NCBI GenBank assembly: GCA_963974475.1
Contig: CAXBCR010000014.1
Span: forward strand, 17,687 to 81,686
Direction of reading: 5' to 3'
Length of the DNA stretch: 64,000 nt
DNA from: CAJXZP01 sp963974475
Lineage (GTDB): Bacteria > Bacteroidota > Bacteroidia > Flavobacteriales_G > Salibacteraceae
Position numbers and translations under genes: made by a program. How positions within the stretch are numbered: the first letter of the stretch is position 1; each line of letters starts with the position of its first letter. Under the pieces are notes generated by a model. The model was not told the origin of the DNA. It saw only the letters and a program-made list of their open reading frames with translations, and did no database searches. Below are positions 21,475-29,952 of this stretch, piece after piece.

Positions 21475-22032
21475 TTATTCCTTTTCAACTTGCAGGTAAC
21501 CTAATTCTAAAGGAGTTTTCCTTCCGAATATTTTCACCATAACTTTTAATTTTTTCTTTTCCTCATTAACTTCTTCAATGATTCCAGAAAAACTGTTGAA
21601 AGGTCCGTCAACAACTTTAACTGTTTCACCAACGATGTATGGAATTTCCACTCCTTCGTCAGCATCAGCCAATTCATCAACCTTACCCAATATACGATTA
21701 ACTTCCGCCAAGCGCATTGCTAAAGGCTCACCACCTTTTGTTCCACTTAAGAAACCAATAACATTTGGAACAGCTGTTAACACGTGAGGAACCTCTCCAA
21801 CTAGAGCGGCCTCCACCATGATGTAACCAGGGAAAAAACTTTTCTCTTTGAGAATCTTTTTACCATTTCTGATTTGGTAAACTTTTTCTTTTGGAATAAG
21901 GATTTGAGAAACATAATCATTCATCTTAAGACGATTGATTTCCATCTCCATATAATCCTTTACTTTACTTTCTTTACCACTAATAGCACGAACTACGTAC
22001 CAGCGTTTTTTTATTTCTTTGCTTTCAGCCAC
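21475..22032 (-). CDS. nusG: Transcription antitermination/elongation factor NusG
   Basis: 185 residues with a GTG start at 22032 (no ATG is available upstream). N-terminal NGN domain beginning KRWYVVRAISGKESKVKDY, with the FFPGYIMVEA strand, and a C-terminal KOW domain (GETVKVVDGPFNSFSGIIEEVNEEKKKLKV). Binds RNA polymerase beta', suppresses pausing and couples to ribosomes via S10 or to Rho. 21 bases after secE. Confidence 0.98.
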   Translation of the reverse strand: MAESKEIKKRWYVVRAISGKESKVKDYMEMEINRLKMNDYVSQILIPKEKVYQIRNGKKILKEKSFFPGYIMVEAALVGEVPHVLTAVPNVIGFLSGTKGGEPLAMRLAEVNRILGKVDELADADEGVEIPYIVGETVKVVDGPFNSFSGIIEEVNEEKKKLKVMVKIFGRKTPLELGYLQVEKE

Positions 22033-22053
22033 AGTAATTTGTTTTTAGACAAT

Positions 22054-22245
22054 TTAAAATGTCTCGTAAATCAACTTCATTACCTGACCAAAACTAGCAT
22101 CTAAAACATATACTATACCAGCCATAATAAATGATGCTACTAACACCAATACTGAACTCCCTTGAAGTTCTTTCAATGTAGGCCAATTTACTTTATAACG
22201 AAGTTCGTTATAAGAATCGACAACATAATTTTTAAATTTATTCAT
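22054..22245 (-). CDS. secE: Protein translocase subunit SecE
   Basis: 63 residues from ATG 22245; the frame stays open to 22287 but that part lies inside the tRNA-Trp gene. The conserved amphipathic segment YNELRYKVNWPTLKELQGS precedes a single membrane helix (VLVLVASFIMAGIVYVLDA). This is the minimal one-helix form of SecE, which clamps SecY in the inner membrane. It sits between tRNA-Trp and nusG, the ancestral order. Confidence 0.97.
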   Translation of the reverse strand: MNKFKNYVVDSYNELRYKVNWPTLKELQGSSVLVLVASFIMAGIVYVLDASFGQVMKLIYETF

Positions 22246-22260
22246 GGATAATATTTTTTG

Positions 22261-22333
22261 CACGGGTGGAGAGACTCGAACTCCCAACCGATGGTTTTGG
22301 AGACCATTACTCTGCCAATTGAGCTACACCCGT
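22261..22333 (-). tRNA. tRNA-Trp (anticodon CCA)
   Basis: 73-base cloverleaf on the minus strand. Acceptor arm ACGGGTG/CACCCGT is fully paired, discriminator G; anticodon arm ATGGT-CTCCAAA-ACCAT gives CCA; T arm contains GTTCGAGTC. The 3' CCA is not encoded. It lies between tuf and secE and shares their transcript. Confidence 0.97.
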
Positions 22334-22391
22334 ATGATGAAAATTCCAACTTTCCAATACTACGGATAATTACAATTCTCTATGTAAACAG

Positions 22392-22421
22392 AAAGGTATC
22401 CGTCAATAGACGGACACCTTT
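22392..22421 (-). terminator. Hairpin between tuf and tRNA-Trp, partial terminator or processing site
   Basis: Strong stem (arms 22392-22404 and 22409-22421, one A/C mismatch, loop AATA) 35 bases past the tuf stop. Read on the minus strand the tail is only weakly T-rich (CTGTTT), so it may be a leaky terminator or an RNase processing hairpin that frees the tRNA. Confidence 0.5.
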
Positions 22422-22455
22422 TATTGTTTTTTTTATTTATTGTTGAGACTTGAAA

Positions 22456-23643
22456 TTAATCAAGAATCTCAGTAATTTGTCCAGCTCCAACTGTACGTCC
22501 ACCTTCACGAATAGCGAATTTAAGACCTAAGTTAATTGCTACTGGTTGAATCAACTCAACAGTAATTGTTAAGTTATCACCTGGCATTACCATTTCACGG
22601 CCTTCTTCTAAAAGAATCTCTCCAGTTACATCCGTGGTACGGATATAGAATTGAGGACGGTATTTGTTATGGAATGGAGTGTGACGTCCACCTTCTTCTT
22701 TCTTCAAGATATAAACCTCAGCTTTGAATTTAGTGTGTGGAGTAATTGTACCGGTTCTAGCGATAACCATTCCTCTTTTGATTTTATCTTTATCAACACC
22801 ACGAAGTAAAAGACCAACGTTATCACCAGCTTCACCTCTATCTAAAATCTTACGGAACATCTCTACTCCAGTAACTACAGATTTCATTCTTTCAGCGCCC
22901 ATACCTAACAATTCGATTTCATCACCTGTGTTAATCACACCTGACTCAATACGACCTGTTGCTACAGTACCACGACCAGTAATAGAGAATACATCCTCAA
23001 CTGGCATTAAAAATTCTTTATCAATATCTCTAGGAGGTAATGGAATATGATCATCAACCGCTTCCATTAATTCCATAATCTTAGCTGACCATTTTGGATC
23101 ACCTTCTAATCCACCCAAAGCAGAACCTTGAATTACTGGAAGATCATCTCCTGGGTAATCGTAAAACGATAACAATTCACGAACTTCCATTTCAACTAAC
23201 TCTAACAATTCTTCATCATCAACCAAATCAACTTTGTTCATGAATACAACAATTGCAGGTACATTTACTTGACGTGCAAGTAGAATGTGCTCACGAGTTT
23301 GAGGCATTGGTCCATCTGTAGAAGCTACAACTAGAATAGCACCATCCATTTGGGCAGCACCAGTAATCATGTTCTTAACGTAATCCGCGTGACCAGGACA
23401 GTCAACGTGTGCGTAGTGACGTTTAGCAGTTGTGTACTCTACGTGAGAAGTATTAATTGTAATACCACGTTCCTTTTCTTCAGGAGCATTATCAATAGAC
23501 GCGAAATCACGTAATTCTGATAAACCTTCCTTTGCCAATACAGTTGTAATTGCTGCGGTCAAGGTAGTTTTTCCATGATCCACGTGTCCGATAGTACCGA
23601 TGTTTACGTGTGGTTTCGACCGGTCAAACTTTTCTTTAGCCAT
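22456..23643 (-). CDS. tuf: Elongation factor Tu
   Basis: 395 residues. GTPase that brings aminoacyl-tRNA to the ribosome. G1 GHVDHGKT near 19-26, switch II DCPGHADY near 81-88, G4 NKVD near 136-139, then domains 2 and 3 to the C-terminal VGAGQITEILD. All catalytic residues including the histidine of DCPGH are present. It lies between the tRNA-Thr(GGU) and tRNA-Trp genes. Strong codon bias (simple, repeated codons) fits very high expression. Confidence 0.99.
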   Translation of the reverse strand: MAKEKFDRSKPHVNIGTIGHVDHGKTTLTAAITTVLAKEGLSELRDFASIDNAPEEKERGITINTSHVEYTTAKRHYAHVDCPGHADYVKNMITGAAQMDGAILVVASTDGPMPQTREHILLARQVNVPAIVVFMNKVDLVDDEELLELVEMEVRELLSFYDYPGDDLPVIQGSALGGLEGDPKWSAKIMELMEAVDDHIPLPPRDIDKEFLMPVEDVFSITGRGTVATGRIESGVINTGDEIELLGMGAERMKSVVTGVEMFRKILDRGEAGDNVGLLLRGVDKDKIKRGMVIARTGTITPHTKFKAEVYILKKEEGGRHTPFHNKYRPQFYIRTTDVTGEILLEEGREMVMPGDNLTITVELIQPVAINLGLKFAIREGGRTVGAGQITEILD

Positions 23644-23697
23644 AGCTATAAATTTTATTTACGTTTTTATTAATTTACTATTTATTCACTTCAATTG

Positions 23698-23769
<72 letters not shown>

Positions 23770-23827
23770 AATAAGATTTAACCTCTCACAAAAGCAACTC
23801 CCTTGCGGGGCTTTAACTCTTTTATAG

Positions 23828-23900
23828 AGCGGAAGACGAGATTCGAACTCGCGACCCTCAGCTTGGAAGGCTGATGCTCTACCAACTGAGCTACTTCCGC
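23828..23900 (-). tRNA. tRNA-Gly (anticodon TCC)
   Basis: Acceptor GCGGAAG/CTTCCGC perfect; anticodon arm TCAGC-CTTCCAA-GCTGA gives TCC; T arm GTTCGAATC; discriminator T. Third gene of the Thr-Tyr-Gly-Thr tRNA cluster upstream of tuf. Confidence 0.97.
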
Positions 23901-23917
23901 TTAATATTAAAGATTTG

Positions 23918-23999
<82 letters not shown>

Positions 24000-24078
24000 A
24001 AACCTTTACAATACTTTAAAGAACAAAAACCGAATCTTCCAAATTCGATTTAATTTTAAACCAGCTCACCTTTCGGGC

Positions 24079-24109
24079 AAAAAAAACACCATTAAAAAAA
24101 TGATGTTTT
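24079..24109 (-). terminator. Terminator-like hairpin between tRNA-Thr(UGU) and tRNA-Tyr
   Basis: On the minus strand a 10-bp stem (arms 24109-24100 and 24092-24083, one G-U pair) is followed by a run of eight Us. It would end or reduce transcripts after tRNA-Thr(UGU). Confidence 0.6.
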
Positions 24110-24125
24110 TACTAGTTTAAATTTG

Positions 24126-24199
24126 AGCCGATGGAGGGACTCGAACCCCCGACCTGCTGATTACAAATCAGCTGCTCTAGCCAGCTGAGCTACATCGGC
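24126..24199 (-). tRNA. tRNA-Thr (anticodon TGT)
   Basis: Acceptor GCCGATG/CATCGGC perfect; anticodon arm GCTGA-TTTGTAA-TCAGC gives TGT; T arm GTTCGAGTC; discriminator T. First gene of the tRNA-tuf-rpl-rpo block, about 55 bases after the predicted transcription start. Confidence 0.97.
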
Positions 24200-24259
24200 A
24201 AACTTTACCCTTTTTTATCTGAAATCATGTTTTCACAAAACCTCCTTTGAAAAGGAATG

Positions 24260-24290
24260 CAAATGTAGAAAAGAAATGTCTTTCAACAAA
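24260..24290 (-). promoter_or_regulatory. Promoter of the tRNA-tuf-ribosomal protein-RNA polymerase block
   Basis: On the minus strand TTTG (24290-24287), 19-base spacer, TACATTTG (24267-24260). Both boxes and the spacing match the Bacteroidota consensus. Predicted start near 24254. Confidence 0.8.
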
Positions 24291-24344
24291 CAACAATTTG
24301 CACTTTTTTTTAAAAGTTTTTTTATCCCCTAATAATCAGCTCTT

Positions 24345-24644
24345 TTAACGGTCTGATTTCTTCTCTTTCAACTTTTTTAATTGTCTTCTCAAGGCTTCGA
24401 CAGACTCTTCTACAGCTTCTTCAAATGAAGCCGCTTTTTTGGAAGCAAAAATGTCGCTACCTGGAACCACCAATTTAATCTCAACCAATTTATTATCTCT
24501 GTTTTCAGATTTTTCCAATCTTAAAAACACTTCTCCCGATTCAATTTTATCAAAATAGGTTTCTAATTTATCGGCTTTTGATTGAACAATATCTAATAAT
24601 TTTTGATCTGCGTCAAAATGGATGGACTGAATGTTTAATTTCAT
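24345..24644 (-). CDS. raiA: Ribosome hibernation promoting factor (RaiA/HPF short form)
   Basis: 99 residues, beta-alpha-beta-beta-beta-alpha fold of the family: MKLNIQSIHFDADQKLLDIV, LETYFDKIESGEVFLRLE, LVEIKLVVPGSDIFASKKAASFEEAVEESVEALRRQLKKLK. It lacks the C-terminal dimerisation domain of long HPF. Binds the 30S decoding centre in stationary phase. Downstream of xerC by 91 bases and upstream of the tRNA cluster promoter, an arrangement I recall as usual in Bacteroidota. Confidence 0.92.
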   Translation of the reverse strand: MKLNIQSIHFDADQKLLDIVQSKADKLETYFDKIESGEVFLRLEKSENRDNKLVEIKLVVPGSDIFASKKAASFEEAVEESVEALRRQLKKLKEKKSDR

Positions 24645-24735
24645 ATTTTACTTTTTAACATAAATAATTAAAGGGTCTAAAAACTATTGAATTAATATAA
24701 CAAACCAATTCAACAATCGAACCCTCGTGAATATT

Positions 24736-25617
24736 TCAAGCTCTTGGGTGAGCCTGATTATAAATTAGTTTTAATTTTTCAAATGAATTATGCGTGTAAA
24801 CTTGGGTGGCAGACAAATTAGCATGTCCCAACAACTCTTTTATTGTATTTAAATCCGCACCATTATTTAGCATGTGCGTAGCAAAGGTATGCCTTAGTAT
24901 ATGTGGACTCTTTTTATTCACCGTAGAAACCATGGCTAGATACTTATTTACAATATTATATATAAGCTTAGGGTAAGCCGATTTACCTTTACCGGTGACA
25001 ATGAGACTTAATTCGGAAGTGGTAATTTGGTTTCTAAACTTAATATACTGCAAAATTAACTTTTGTAACTCTATTGTGATAGGGACAATACGTTGTTTAT
25101 TTCGTTTTCCAGTCACTTTAACAGACTTTACCAATTGATCCACATCATGCATTTGAATACCAATTAATTCTGATAACCTAATACCGGTTTGGTATAATAA
25201 CTCCATTACAAGATGGTCCCGAACTCCACTAAACGAATTTTCAAATAATTCAGCCCCGAGAAGTTTCTCCATAGACCCTTGACTTACAAATTCCGGGAGT
25301 CTTTTACTTATTTTAGGGGATATCACTTTTAATGTTGGATTGACTGATAACACTTCAGAAAGTAATAGGAAACGATAATACGTTTTAATGGACGAAAGTT
25401 TTCGATTTACCGTATTCGCAGAAACTTGTTTTTCATCCATCAAATACACCAACCACAATCGTATGGATTTATGATCTATCTCTTCAAGCGAAATTTCACC
25501 TAGACTTGTGTAAATAAAGTCATAAAACTGATTAACATCTTTAATATATGCAACTACAGTATGCGCTGAAAATCGTTTCTCTGATTTTAAATAACTTTCG
25601 AATTCAGTTATATACAT
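24736..25617 (-). CDS. xerC: Tyrosine recombinase, XerC/XerD type
   Basis: 293 residues from ATG 25617 (MYITEFESYLKSEKR); the frame continues to 25686 through the rpsU terminator, so the upstream start is rejected. N-terminal SAM-like core-binding domain (about 1-85) and catalytic domain with all six residues: R147 (TGIRLSE), K171 (TGKRNKQR), H239 and R242 (HILRHTFATH), H265 (LGHANLS) and nucleophile Y274. Resolves chromosome dimers at dif. The neighbours are housekeeping genes (rpsU, raiA), which supports a Xer role over a mobile integrase. Whether it is XerC or XerD cannot be settled here. Confidence 0.9.
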   Translation of the reverse strand: MYITEFESYLKSEKRFSAHTVVAYIKDVNQFYDFIYTSLGEISLEEIDHKSIRLWLVYLMDEKQVSANTVNRKLSSIKTYYRFLLLSEVLSVNPTLKVISPKISKRLPEFVSQGSMEKLLGAELFENSFSGVRDHLVMELLYQTGIRLSELIGIQMHDVDQLVKSVKVTGKRNKQRIVPITIELQKLILQYIKFRNQITTSELSLIVTGKGKSAYPKLIYNIVNKYLAMVSTVNKKSPHILRHTFATHMLNNGADLNTIKELLGHANLSATQVYTHNSFEKLKLIYNQAHPRA

Positions 25618-25651
25618 ATATTTAATGCCAGTTTTGATATGGCATAAAATT

Positions 25652-25680
25652 AAAAAATCCCGCGATAAAATCGCAGGATT
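25652..25680 (-). terminator. Intrinsic terminator after rpsU
   Basis: 11-bp stem (arms 25680-25670 and 25666-25656, one G-U pair on the minus strand), loop of 3, then six Ts; 29 bases past the rpsU stop. Confidence 0.88.
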
Positions 25681-25709
25681 CTTCAATTTATTATCAGAAT
25701 ATCTAGACC

Positions 25710-25901
25710 TTAGTCTAAATTATTCAAGTATTGCTCACGGTAGATAGCACGCAATTTTTCTTCACGCTTTCTTACCGTTGGTTTAATGTATTTTTTTCTC
25801 GCACGCATTTCCTTCATAACACCGGTGCGTTCGAATTTTTTCTTGAATTTTTTAAGAGCTCTTTCAATTGGCTCTCCGTCTTTTACAGGTACTATTAACA
25901 T
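25710..25901 (-). CDS. rpsU: Ribosomal protein bS21
   Basis: 63 residues, highly basic: MLIVPVKDGEPIERALKKFKKK, then the Arg/Lys-rich helix ending KREEKLRAIYREQYL. Normal length. In Bacteroidota S21 is part of the ribosomal site that hides the anti-Shine-Dalgarno. It has its own near-consensus promoter and terminator, so it is expressed as a single gene. Confidence 0.97.
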   Translation of the reverse strand: MLIVPVKDGEPIERALKKFKKKFERTGVMKEMRARKKYIKPTVRKREEKLRAIYREQYLNNLD

Positions 25902-25923
25902 GCTTATCTCTTTTTAAGGGCGG

Positions 25924-25954
25924 CAAAGGTAATTCGATTATCCTTTAAACCAAA
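25924..25954 (-). promoter_or_regulatory. Promoter of rpsU
   Basis: Minus strand: TTTG (25954-25951), 19-base spacer, TACCTTTG (25931-25924). Predicted start near 25919, leader about 18 bases. It ends 3 bases before the stop codon of the acyl-CoA dehydrogenase gene. Confidence 0.8.
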
Positions 25955-25956
25955 CT

Positions 25957-27096
25957 TTATTTAATAATTTGTCGAGAAATAACTAACTTTTGTATCTCAG
26001 AGGTTCCTTCCCCAATGGTACAGAGTTTACTATCTCTATAAAACTTTTCAACTGGGTAATCTTTTGTGTACCCATAACCACCGTGAACTTGTACAGCCTC
26101 ATTGGAAACTTGCACCGCAATCTCTGAAGAATACAACTTAGCCATTGCTCCTTCCTTGGTCATAGTTTGACCTCTTTCTTTTAAATCTGCAGAAAGCATG
26201 GTCAATAAATGAGCAGCTTCAATTTTTGTAGCCATATCTGCTAGTTTAAACGAAATAGCTTGAAAAGAAGCTATAGGTTTACCAAATTGCTCTCTTTCCT
26301 TAGCATATTTAATAGACGCCTCGTAAGCCCCCATAGCAATACCCACTCCTAAAGCAGCAATAGAAATTCTACCACCGTCAAGCACTTTTAATGCTTGTTT
26401 AAAGCCTTCCCCAACATTTCCTAATATTTGACTTTTATGCACACGCACATTGTCAAAAAACAAGGCGCAAGTTTCGGAAGCGCGCATACCTAATTTATTT
26501 TCTTTTGCTCCACCCTTAAAACCTTCCGTACCTTTCTCAATAATAAAAGCCGTAGTTCCATCGGAAGCACCTTTTTCACCAGTTCGCACAATTACCACCG
26601 CAACATCGCCTGAGATACCGTGCGTAATAAAGTTTTTCGCTCCATTTATCACCCAATAATCTCCATCTTGCACTCCTACAGTTGCCATTCCACCGGCATC
26701 AGACCCGGAGCCTTGCTCGGTTAGTCCCCAAGCACCAATATATTCGGCAGTTGCCAATTTAGGTAAATACTTTTTCTTTTGTTCCTCATTTCCAAATTGA
26801 AGAATATGTCCGGTACACAATGAATTATGGGCTGCAACAGACAAACCAATAGATCCATCTACCTTAGCAATTTCCTCAACTACAGTTACATATTCTTGGT
26901 AGCCAAAACCGGAACCTCCATATTCCGCAGGAACAAGAACTCCCATTAACCCTAATTCGCCAAGTTTTTTAAATAAATCTACAGGGAAGACTTGAGCTTC
27001 ATCCCACTTCATTATGTTAGGCCTTATTTCCTTTTCAGCAAAATCACGCACCATTTGGGCAATCATTCCCTGATTTTCAGTTTGTTCAAAATTCAT
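25957..27096 (-). CDS. Acyl-CoA dehydrogenase
   Basis: 379 residues, standard length for the short/medium-chain family. N-terminal helical domain, the FAD/substrate signatures GAWGLTEQGSGSDAGGM (about 131-147) and VQVHGGYGYTKDYPVEKFYRD near 340-360, and the C-terminal TIGEGTSEIQKLVISRQI. The catalytic glutamate is the one in IGEGTSEIQ, position typical of butyryl/short-chain enzymes. Oxidises acyl-CoA to enoyl-CoA, passing electrons to ETF. Chain-length preference is not readable. It follows the HhH gene by 26 bases, probably the same transcript. Confidence 0.93.
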   Translation of the reverse strand: MNFEQTENQGMIAQMVRDFAEKEIRPNIMKWDEAQVFPVDLFKKLGELGLMGVLVPAEYGGSGFGYQEYVTVVEEIAKVDGSIGLSVAAHNSLCTGHILQFGNEEQKKKYLPKLATAEYIGAWGLTEQGSGSDAGGMATVGVQDGDYWVINGAKNFITHGISGDVAVVIVRTGEKGASDGTTAFIIEKGTEGFKGGAKENKLGMRASETCALFFDNVRVHKSQILGNVGEGFKQALKVLDGGRISIAALGVGIAMGAYEASIKYAKEREQFGKPIASFQAISFKLADMATKIEAAHLLTMLSADLKERGQTMTKEGAMAKLYSSEIAVQVSNEAVQVHGGYGYTKDYPVEKFYRDSKLCTIGEGTSEIQKLVISRQIIK

Positions 27097-27122
27097 AATC
27101 TGTATAAATGGATAAATTGATT

Positions 27123-28139
27123 TTATAATTCAATATAGGGAGCAAGTTTACTATATAATTCTTCATTGAGCAACCCCTTTTGCACCAAGTCATCGACTGA
27201 TTTAAATTTATGACTAAAATCACGGTAATCTTGAATCTGTATGGCCATGTTCCAGGTTATATACGGATGTTTTACCATGTCTGGAGCAATATCCTTATTA
27301 ATATGGATTTTACGAATTAGAGAGGAATCCAATTTTAAAAACGGTAAAATGTTTAAAACGGTGGATTCTCGCATTCGCTCGATTTCATATAATTGGGCTA
27401 GATTATGATAGCCGCCTAATTTATCTCTATAATAAACAATTTGTCGGGCATAATAGGAGCCTATCCCTTTCAATCGCTTTAAATCTGACGTATCTGCCGA
27501 GTTAATTTCAATACTAAAGGAATCCACTATATAATGTGGCTTAACTGTTTTAGCAGTGTCTGGTCTACTGCTCCATTTTTTTGATGCTACCACTCTTTTG
27601 GCAGTATCAACAGGAATAACCAAATAGGGCTCCATTTTCAAAAACTGCTGATCATTAATCACATACATTTTTTGGACATCCTTAATTTTTCTAAATTGAC
27701 CTCCTTTATCCAAGTAATTATTTATTGATTTTATTTGGCCTTTATTCAACCCTACAGACTTCCAATCGTCCATGGTAGCGATATTGGGGTTAAATGGATG
27801 TGGATGTAGTTTTTCTTTTACCTTATTCGTTTTATCATAATTTACAATCGTTGGTTTACGGTGACTATTATTTACAGAATCAATCGTTGCAAATGAGTTT
27901 TTTTCCGCATATTTTTCCCGATATCTAGCTTGATTGTTTCTTACCCAATTGGCAGAATCGAGTTTTAATTGCGCCACATACTTATCTATAATAGTGGTAT
28001 CAATTTCCACCTCATTACTAATAAAAAAAGGCATAGCAATCTGTACACAAATCACTAAAACAATCAAGGTAGCCAACACAAAAATGCCATTCCGTTCACG
28101 ACTATTAAAGCTAAATAGGTCTTTCCAATTTCCTTTCAT
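27123..28139 (-). CDS. Membrane-anchored helix-hairpin-helix protein, ComEA-like
   Basis: 338 residues. One N-terminal membrane helix (about 17-40, FVLATLIVLVICVQIAMPFF) after a short basic cytoplasmic tail, a charged linker, then three ComEA-like HhH segments: about 115-160 (MDDWKSVGLNKGQIKSINNYL), about 212-256 (INSADTSDLKRLKGIGSYYARQIV) and about 283-335 (VKHPYITWNMAIQIQDYR). Only the second has the canonical LKGIG hairpin. HhH domains bind DNA non-specifically; outside the membrane this would suit DNA uptake, but no competence genes are nearby. A similar gene is common in Flavobacteriia. Confidence 0.85.
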   Translation of the reverse strand: MKGNWKDLFSFNSRERNGIFVLATLIVLVICVQIAMPFFISNEVEIDTTIIDKYVAQLKLDSANWVRNNQARYREKYAEKNSFATIDSVNNSHRKPTIVNYDKTNKVKEKLHPHPFNPNIATMDDWKSVGLNKGQIKSINNYLDKGGQFRKIKDVQKMYVINDQQFLKMEPYLVIPVDTAKRVVASKKWSSRPDTAKTVKPHYIVDSFSIEINSADTSDLKRLKGIGSYYARQIVYYRDKLGGYHNLAQLYEIERMRESTVLNILPFLKLDSSLIRKIHINKDIAPDMVKHPYITWNMAIQIQDYRDFSHKFKSVDDLVQKGLLNEELYSKLAPYIEL

Positions 28140-28159
28140 TCTAAAAATAATTAAATTAT

Positions 28160-28167
28160 CAAATTTA
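28160..28167 (-). promoter_or_regulatory. -7 promoter box of the HhH gene
   Basis: TAAATTTG on the minus strand (28167-28160), 20 bases before the ATG at 28139; no -33 box at correct spacing. Confidence 0.45.
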
Positions 28168-28257
28168 CTTGCGAGGAATCGGGAGTACTTGGATTATCAA
28201 CACAAATAGGTAAATATCAGGCTACTAAAATAATAAATAAATTCTAATAAAAACGAT

Positions 28258-28306
28258 AAAAGGGCGTAAACTAAAGCGTTGAATCCACTTTAGCTTACGC
28301 CCTTTT
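28258..28306 (-). terminator. Long intrinsic terminator after the AGCS symporter gene
   Basis: Arms AAAAGGGCGTAA (28258-28269) with CTAAAG (28271-28276), and CTTTAG (28288-28293) with TTACGCCCTTTT (28295-28306); about 18 pairs with one A/C bulge. It could act on both strands. Located 24 bases past the stop at 28330. Confidence 0.9.
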
Positions 28307-28329
28307 ATTTTAGGCTTAGGTTATAGGTT

Positions 28330-29874
28330 CTATTTAAATTGCTTTATCAGTCCGTTTTTCACCTTTCGCATATATTCTTGCATATCTAATTTGACTTCAG
28401 TAGACATTATGAGTAATCCAATAATATTAGGGAAAGCCATGGCCAAAATCATCATATCCGAAAATGATAGCACAGCACCCATGGTAGTAGAAGAACCTAT
28501 AACCACAAATACTAAAAAGATAACCTTATAAATATTTCCAATTATTGGTTTATTCCCAAATAAGTAGGTCCATGATTTAAGTCCATAATACGACCAGGAA
28601 ATCATGGTAGAAAATGCGAACAAGAAAACTGCAACCGCCAACACCATAGGAAACCAACTAATAACAGAGCCAAAGGCCTTAGAAGTAAGCTCAGAACCCT
28701 CAAGTCCAACATCTTTATATTCTCCGGTAATAATAATAACCAATGCAGTCATAGTACAAATAACTACTGTATCAATAAATGGCTCTAATAACGCCACAAA
28801 CCCCTCACTAACGGGCTCATTAGTTTTAACTGCTGAATGAGCAATAGCTGCAGAACCAACTCCTGCCTCATTGGAGAAGGACGCCCTTTGAAAACCGGTC
28901 ATTAACACTCCTATAAATCCACCAGTCATGGAAATTGGATTAAACGCTTCCGAAATTATTAAACCAAATGCGGTGGGTATATTCGCGTAATTCACTCCTA
29001 AAATAATCAACGCTGAGAGCACGTATAAAACAGCCATAAATGGAACGATTTTTTCTGTTACCCTAGCAATAGATTGAATTCCTCCAATAATAACAACCCC
29101 AACCAAAAGCGCCATACCTATTCCAAAATAAAAACCATGTCCTTGTAAAAAAGGTAGCTGAATGGCAGCTTGAGCGAAAGCTTGATTAGCCTGAAACATA
29201 TTACCACCACCAAAAGTGGCCATCACTGCAATAATGGCAAACATAACTGCAAGAACCTTTCCTACTCCAGAAAGACTTAAACCAAACACACTTCGGTGTT
29301 TCAATCCTTTAGTCAGATAGTACATGGGACCACCTGAAACTTCTCCATTCTCATCAATTTCACGGTACTTTACGCCTAAGGTAACTTCTGTAAATTTGGT
29401 TGACATCCCCAAAATTCCTGCAACAATCATCCAGAAGGTCGCCCCTGGCCCACCAATGGTAATAGCCACCGCCACACTCGCAATATTACCCAGCCCAACG
29501 GTAGCAGAAAGCGCTGTAGTTAGTGCTTGAAAATGCGATACTTCGCCTTTATCATCTGGATCATCATATTTACCTTGAACCAATTCTATAGCGTGCCTAA
29601 ATCCTCTAAAATTTATAAAGTTCATTTTCAAGGTAAAGAAGACTGCACCAAAGACCAACCATACTACAATGAAGGGTAAACTCACACCAAAATCGAAACC
29701 TAATAGTTGAAATAAATCGGCAAAAAACACCAATTCCAATTTGGATACGATGGGCTGAAACCAAGAATCAATTAAATCACCAATACTAATTGCATCATTT
29801 TCTAACGCGTTTTTTGCAAACAGTGTAGAAACTGAATTCATAAACACTAATACTAACAAAATTTTCTTCTTCAT
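28330..29874 (-). CDS. Sodium:alanine/glycine symporter (AGCS family)
   Basis: 514 residues. An N-terminal signal-like hydrophobic segment ending LFAKNA precedes about ten membrane helices. Family motifs include GGPMYYLTKGL near 180-190, ATVGLGNIASVAVAITIGGPGA near 122-143 and FQRASFSNEAGVGSAAIAHS near 328-347 (the AGCS signature N-E-A-G-x-G-S). Imports alanine or glycine with sodium. Single gene with its own -7 box and terminator. Confidence 0.93.
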   Translation of the reverse strand: MKKKILLVLVFMNSVSTLFAKNALENDAISIGDLIDSWFQPIVSKLELVFFADLFQLLGFDFGVSLPFIVVWLVFGAVFFTLKMNFINFRGFRHAIELVQGKYDDPDDKGEVSHFQALTTALSATVGLGNIASVAVAITIGGPGATFWMIVAGILGMSTKFTEVTLGVKYREIDENGEVSGGPMYYLTKGLKHRSVFGLSLSGVGKVLAVMFAIIAVMATFGGGNMFQANQAFAQAAIQLPFLQGHGFYFGIGMALLVGVVIIGGIQSIARVTEKIVPFMAVLYVLSALIILGVNYANIPTAFGLIISEAFNPISMTGGFIGVLMTGFQRASFSNEAGVGSAAIAHSAVKTNEPVSEGFVALLEPFIDTVVICTMTALVIIITGEYKDVGLEGSELTSKAFGSVISWFPMVLAVAVFLFAFSTMISWSYYGLKSWTYLFGNKPIIGNIYKVIFLVFVVIGSSTTMGAVLSFSDMMILAMAFPNIIGLLIMSTEVKLDMQEYMRKVKNGLIKQFK

Positions 29875-29892
29875 AAAATTGAATTACCAGCT

Positions 29893-29900
29893 CAAATATA
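29893..29900 (-). promoter_or_regulatory. -7 promoter box of the AGCS symporter gene
   Basis: TATATTTG on the minus strand (29900-29893), 18 bases upstream of ATG 29874. No -33 box at standard spacing. Confidence 0.5.
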
Positions 29901-29952
29901 ATTATCTCATAGACAATTTTAGGTTAGACTTAAATTTTATTTAATAATAGCC

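Noticed and set aside
22246..22287. 14-residue extension of SecE
   Set aside because: Lies in the tRNA-Trp gene.
24736..25617. Tyrosine recombinase as a mobile-element integrase with att site at the tRNA cluster
   Set aside because: Flanked by rpsU and raiA, no cargo genes, no tRNA-end duplication was seen; a Xer role is simpler.
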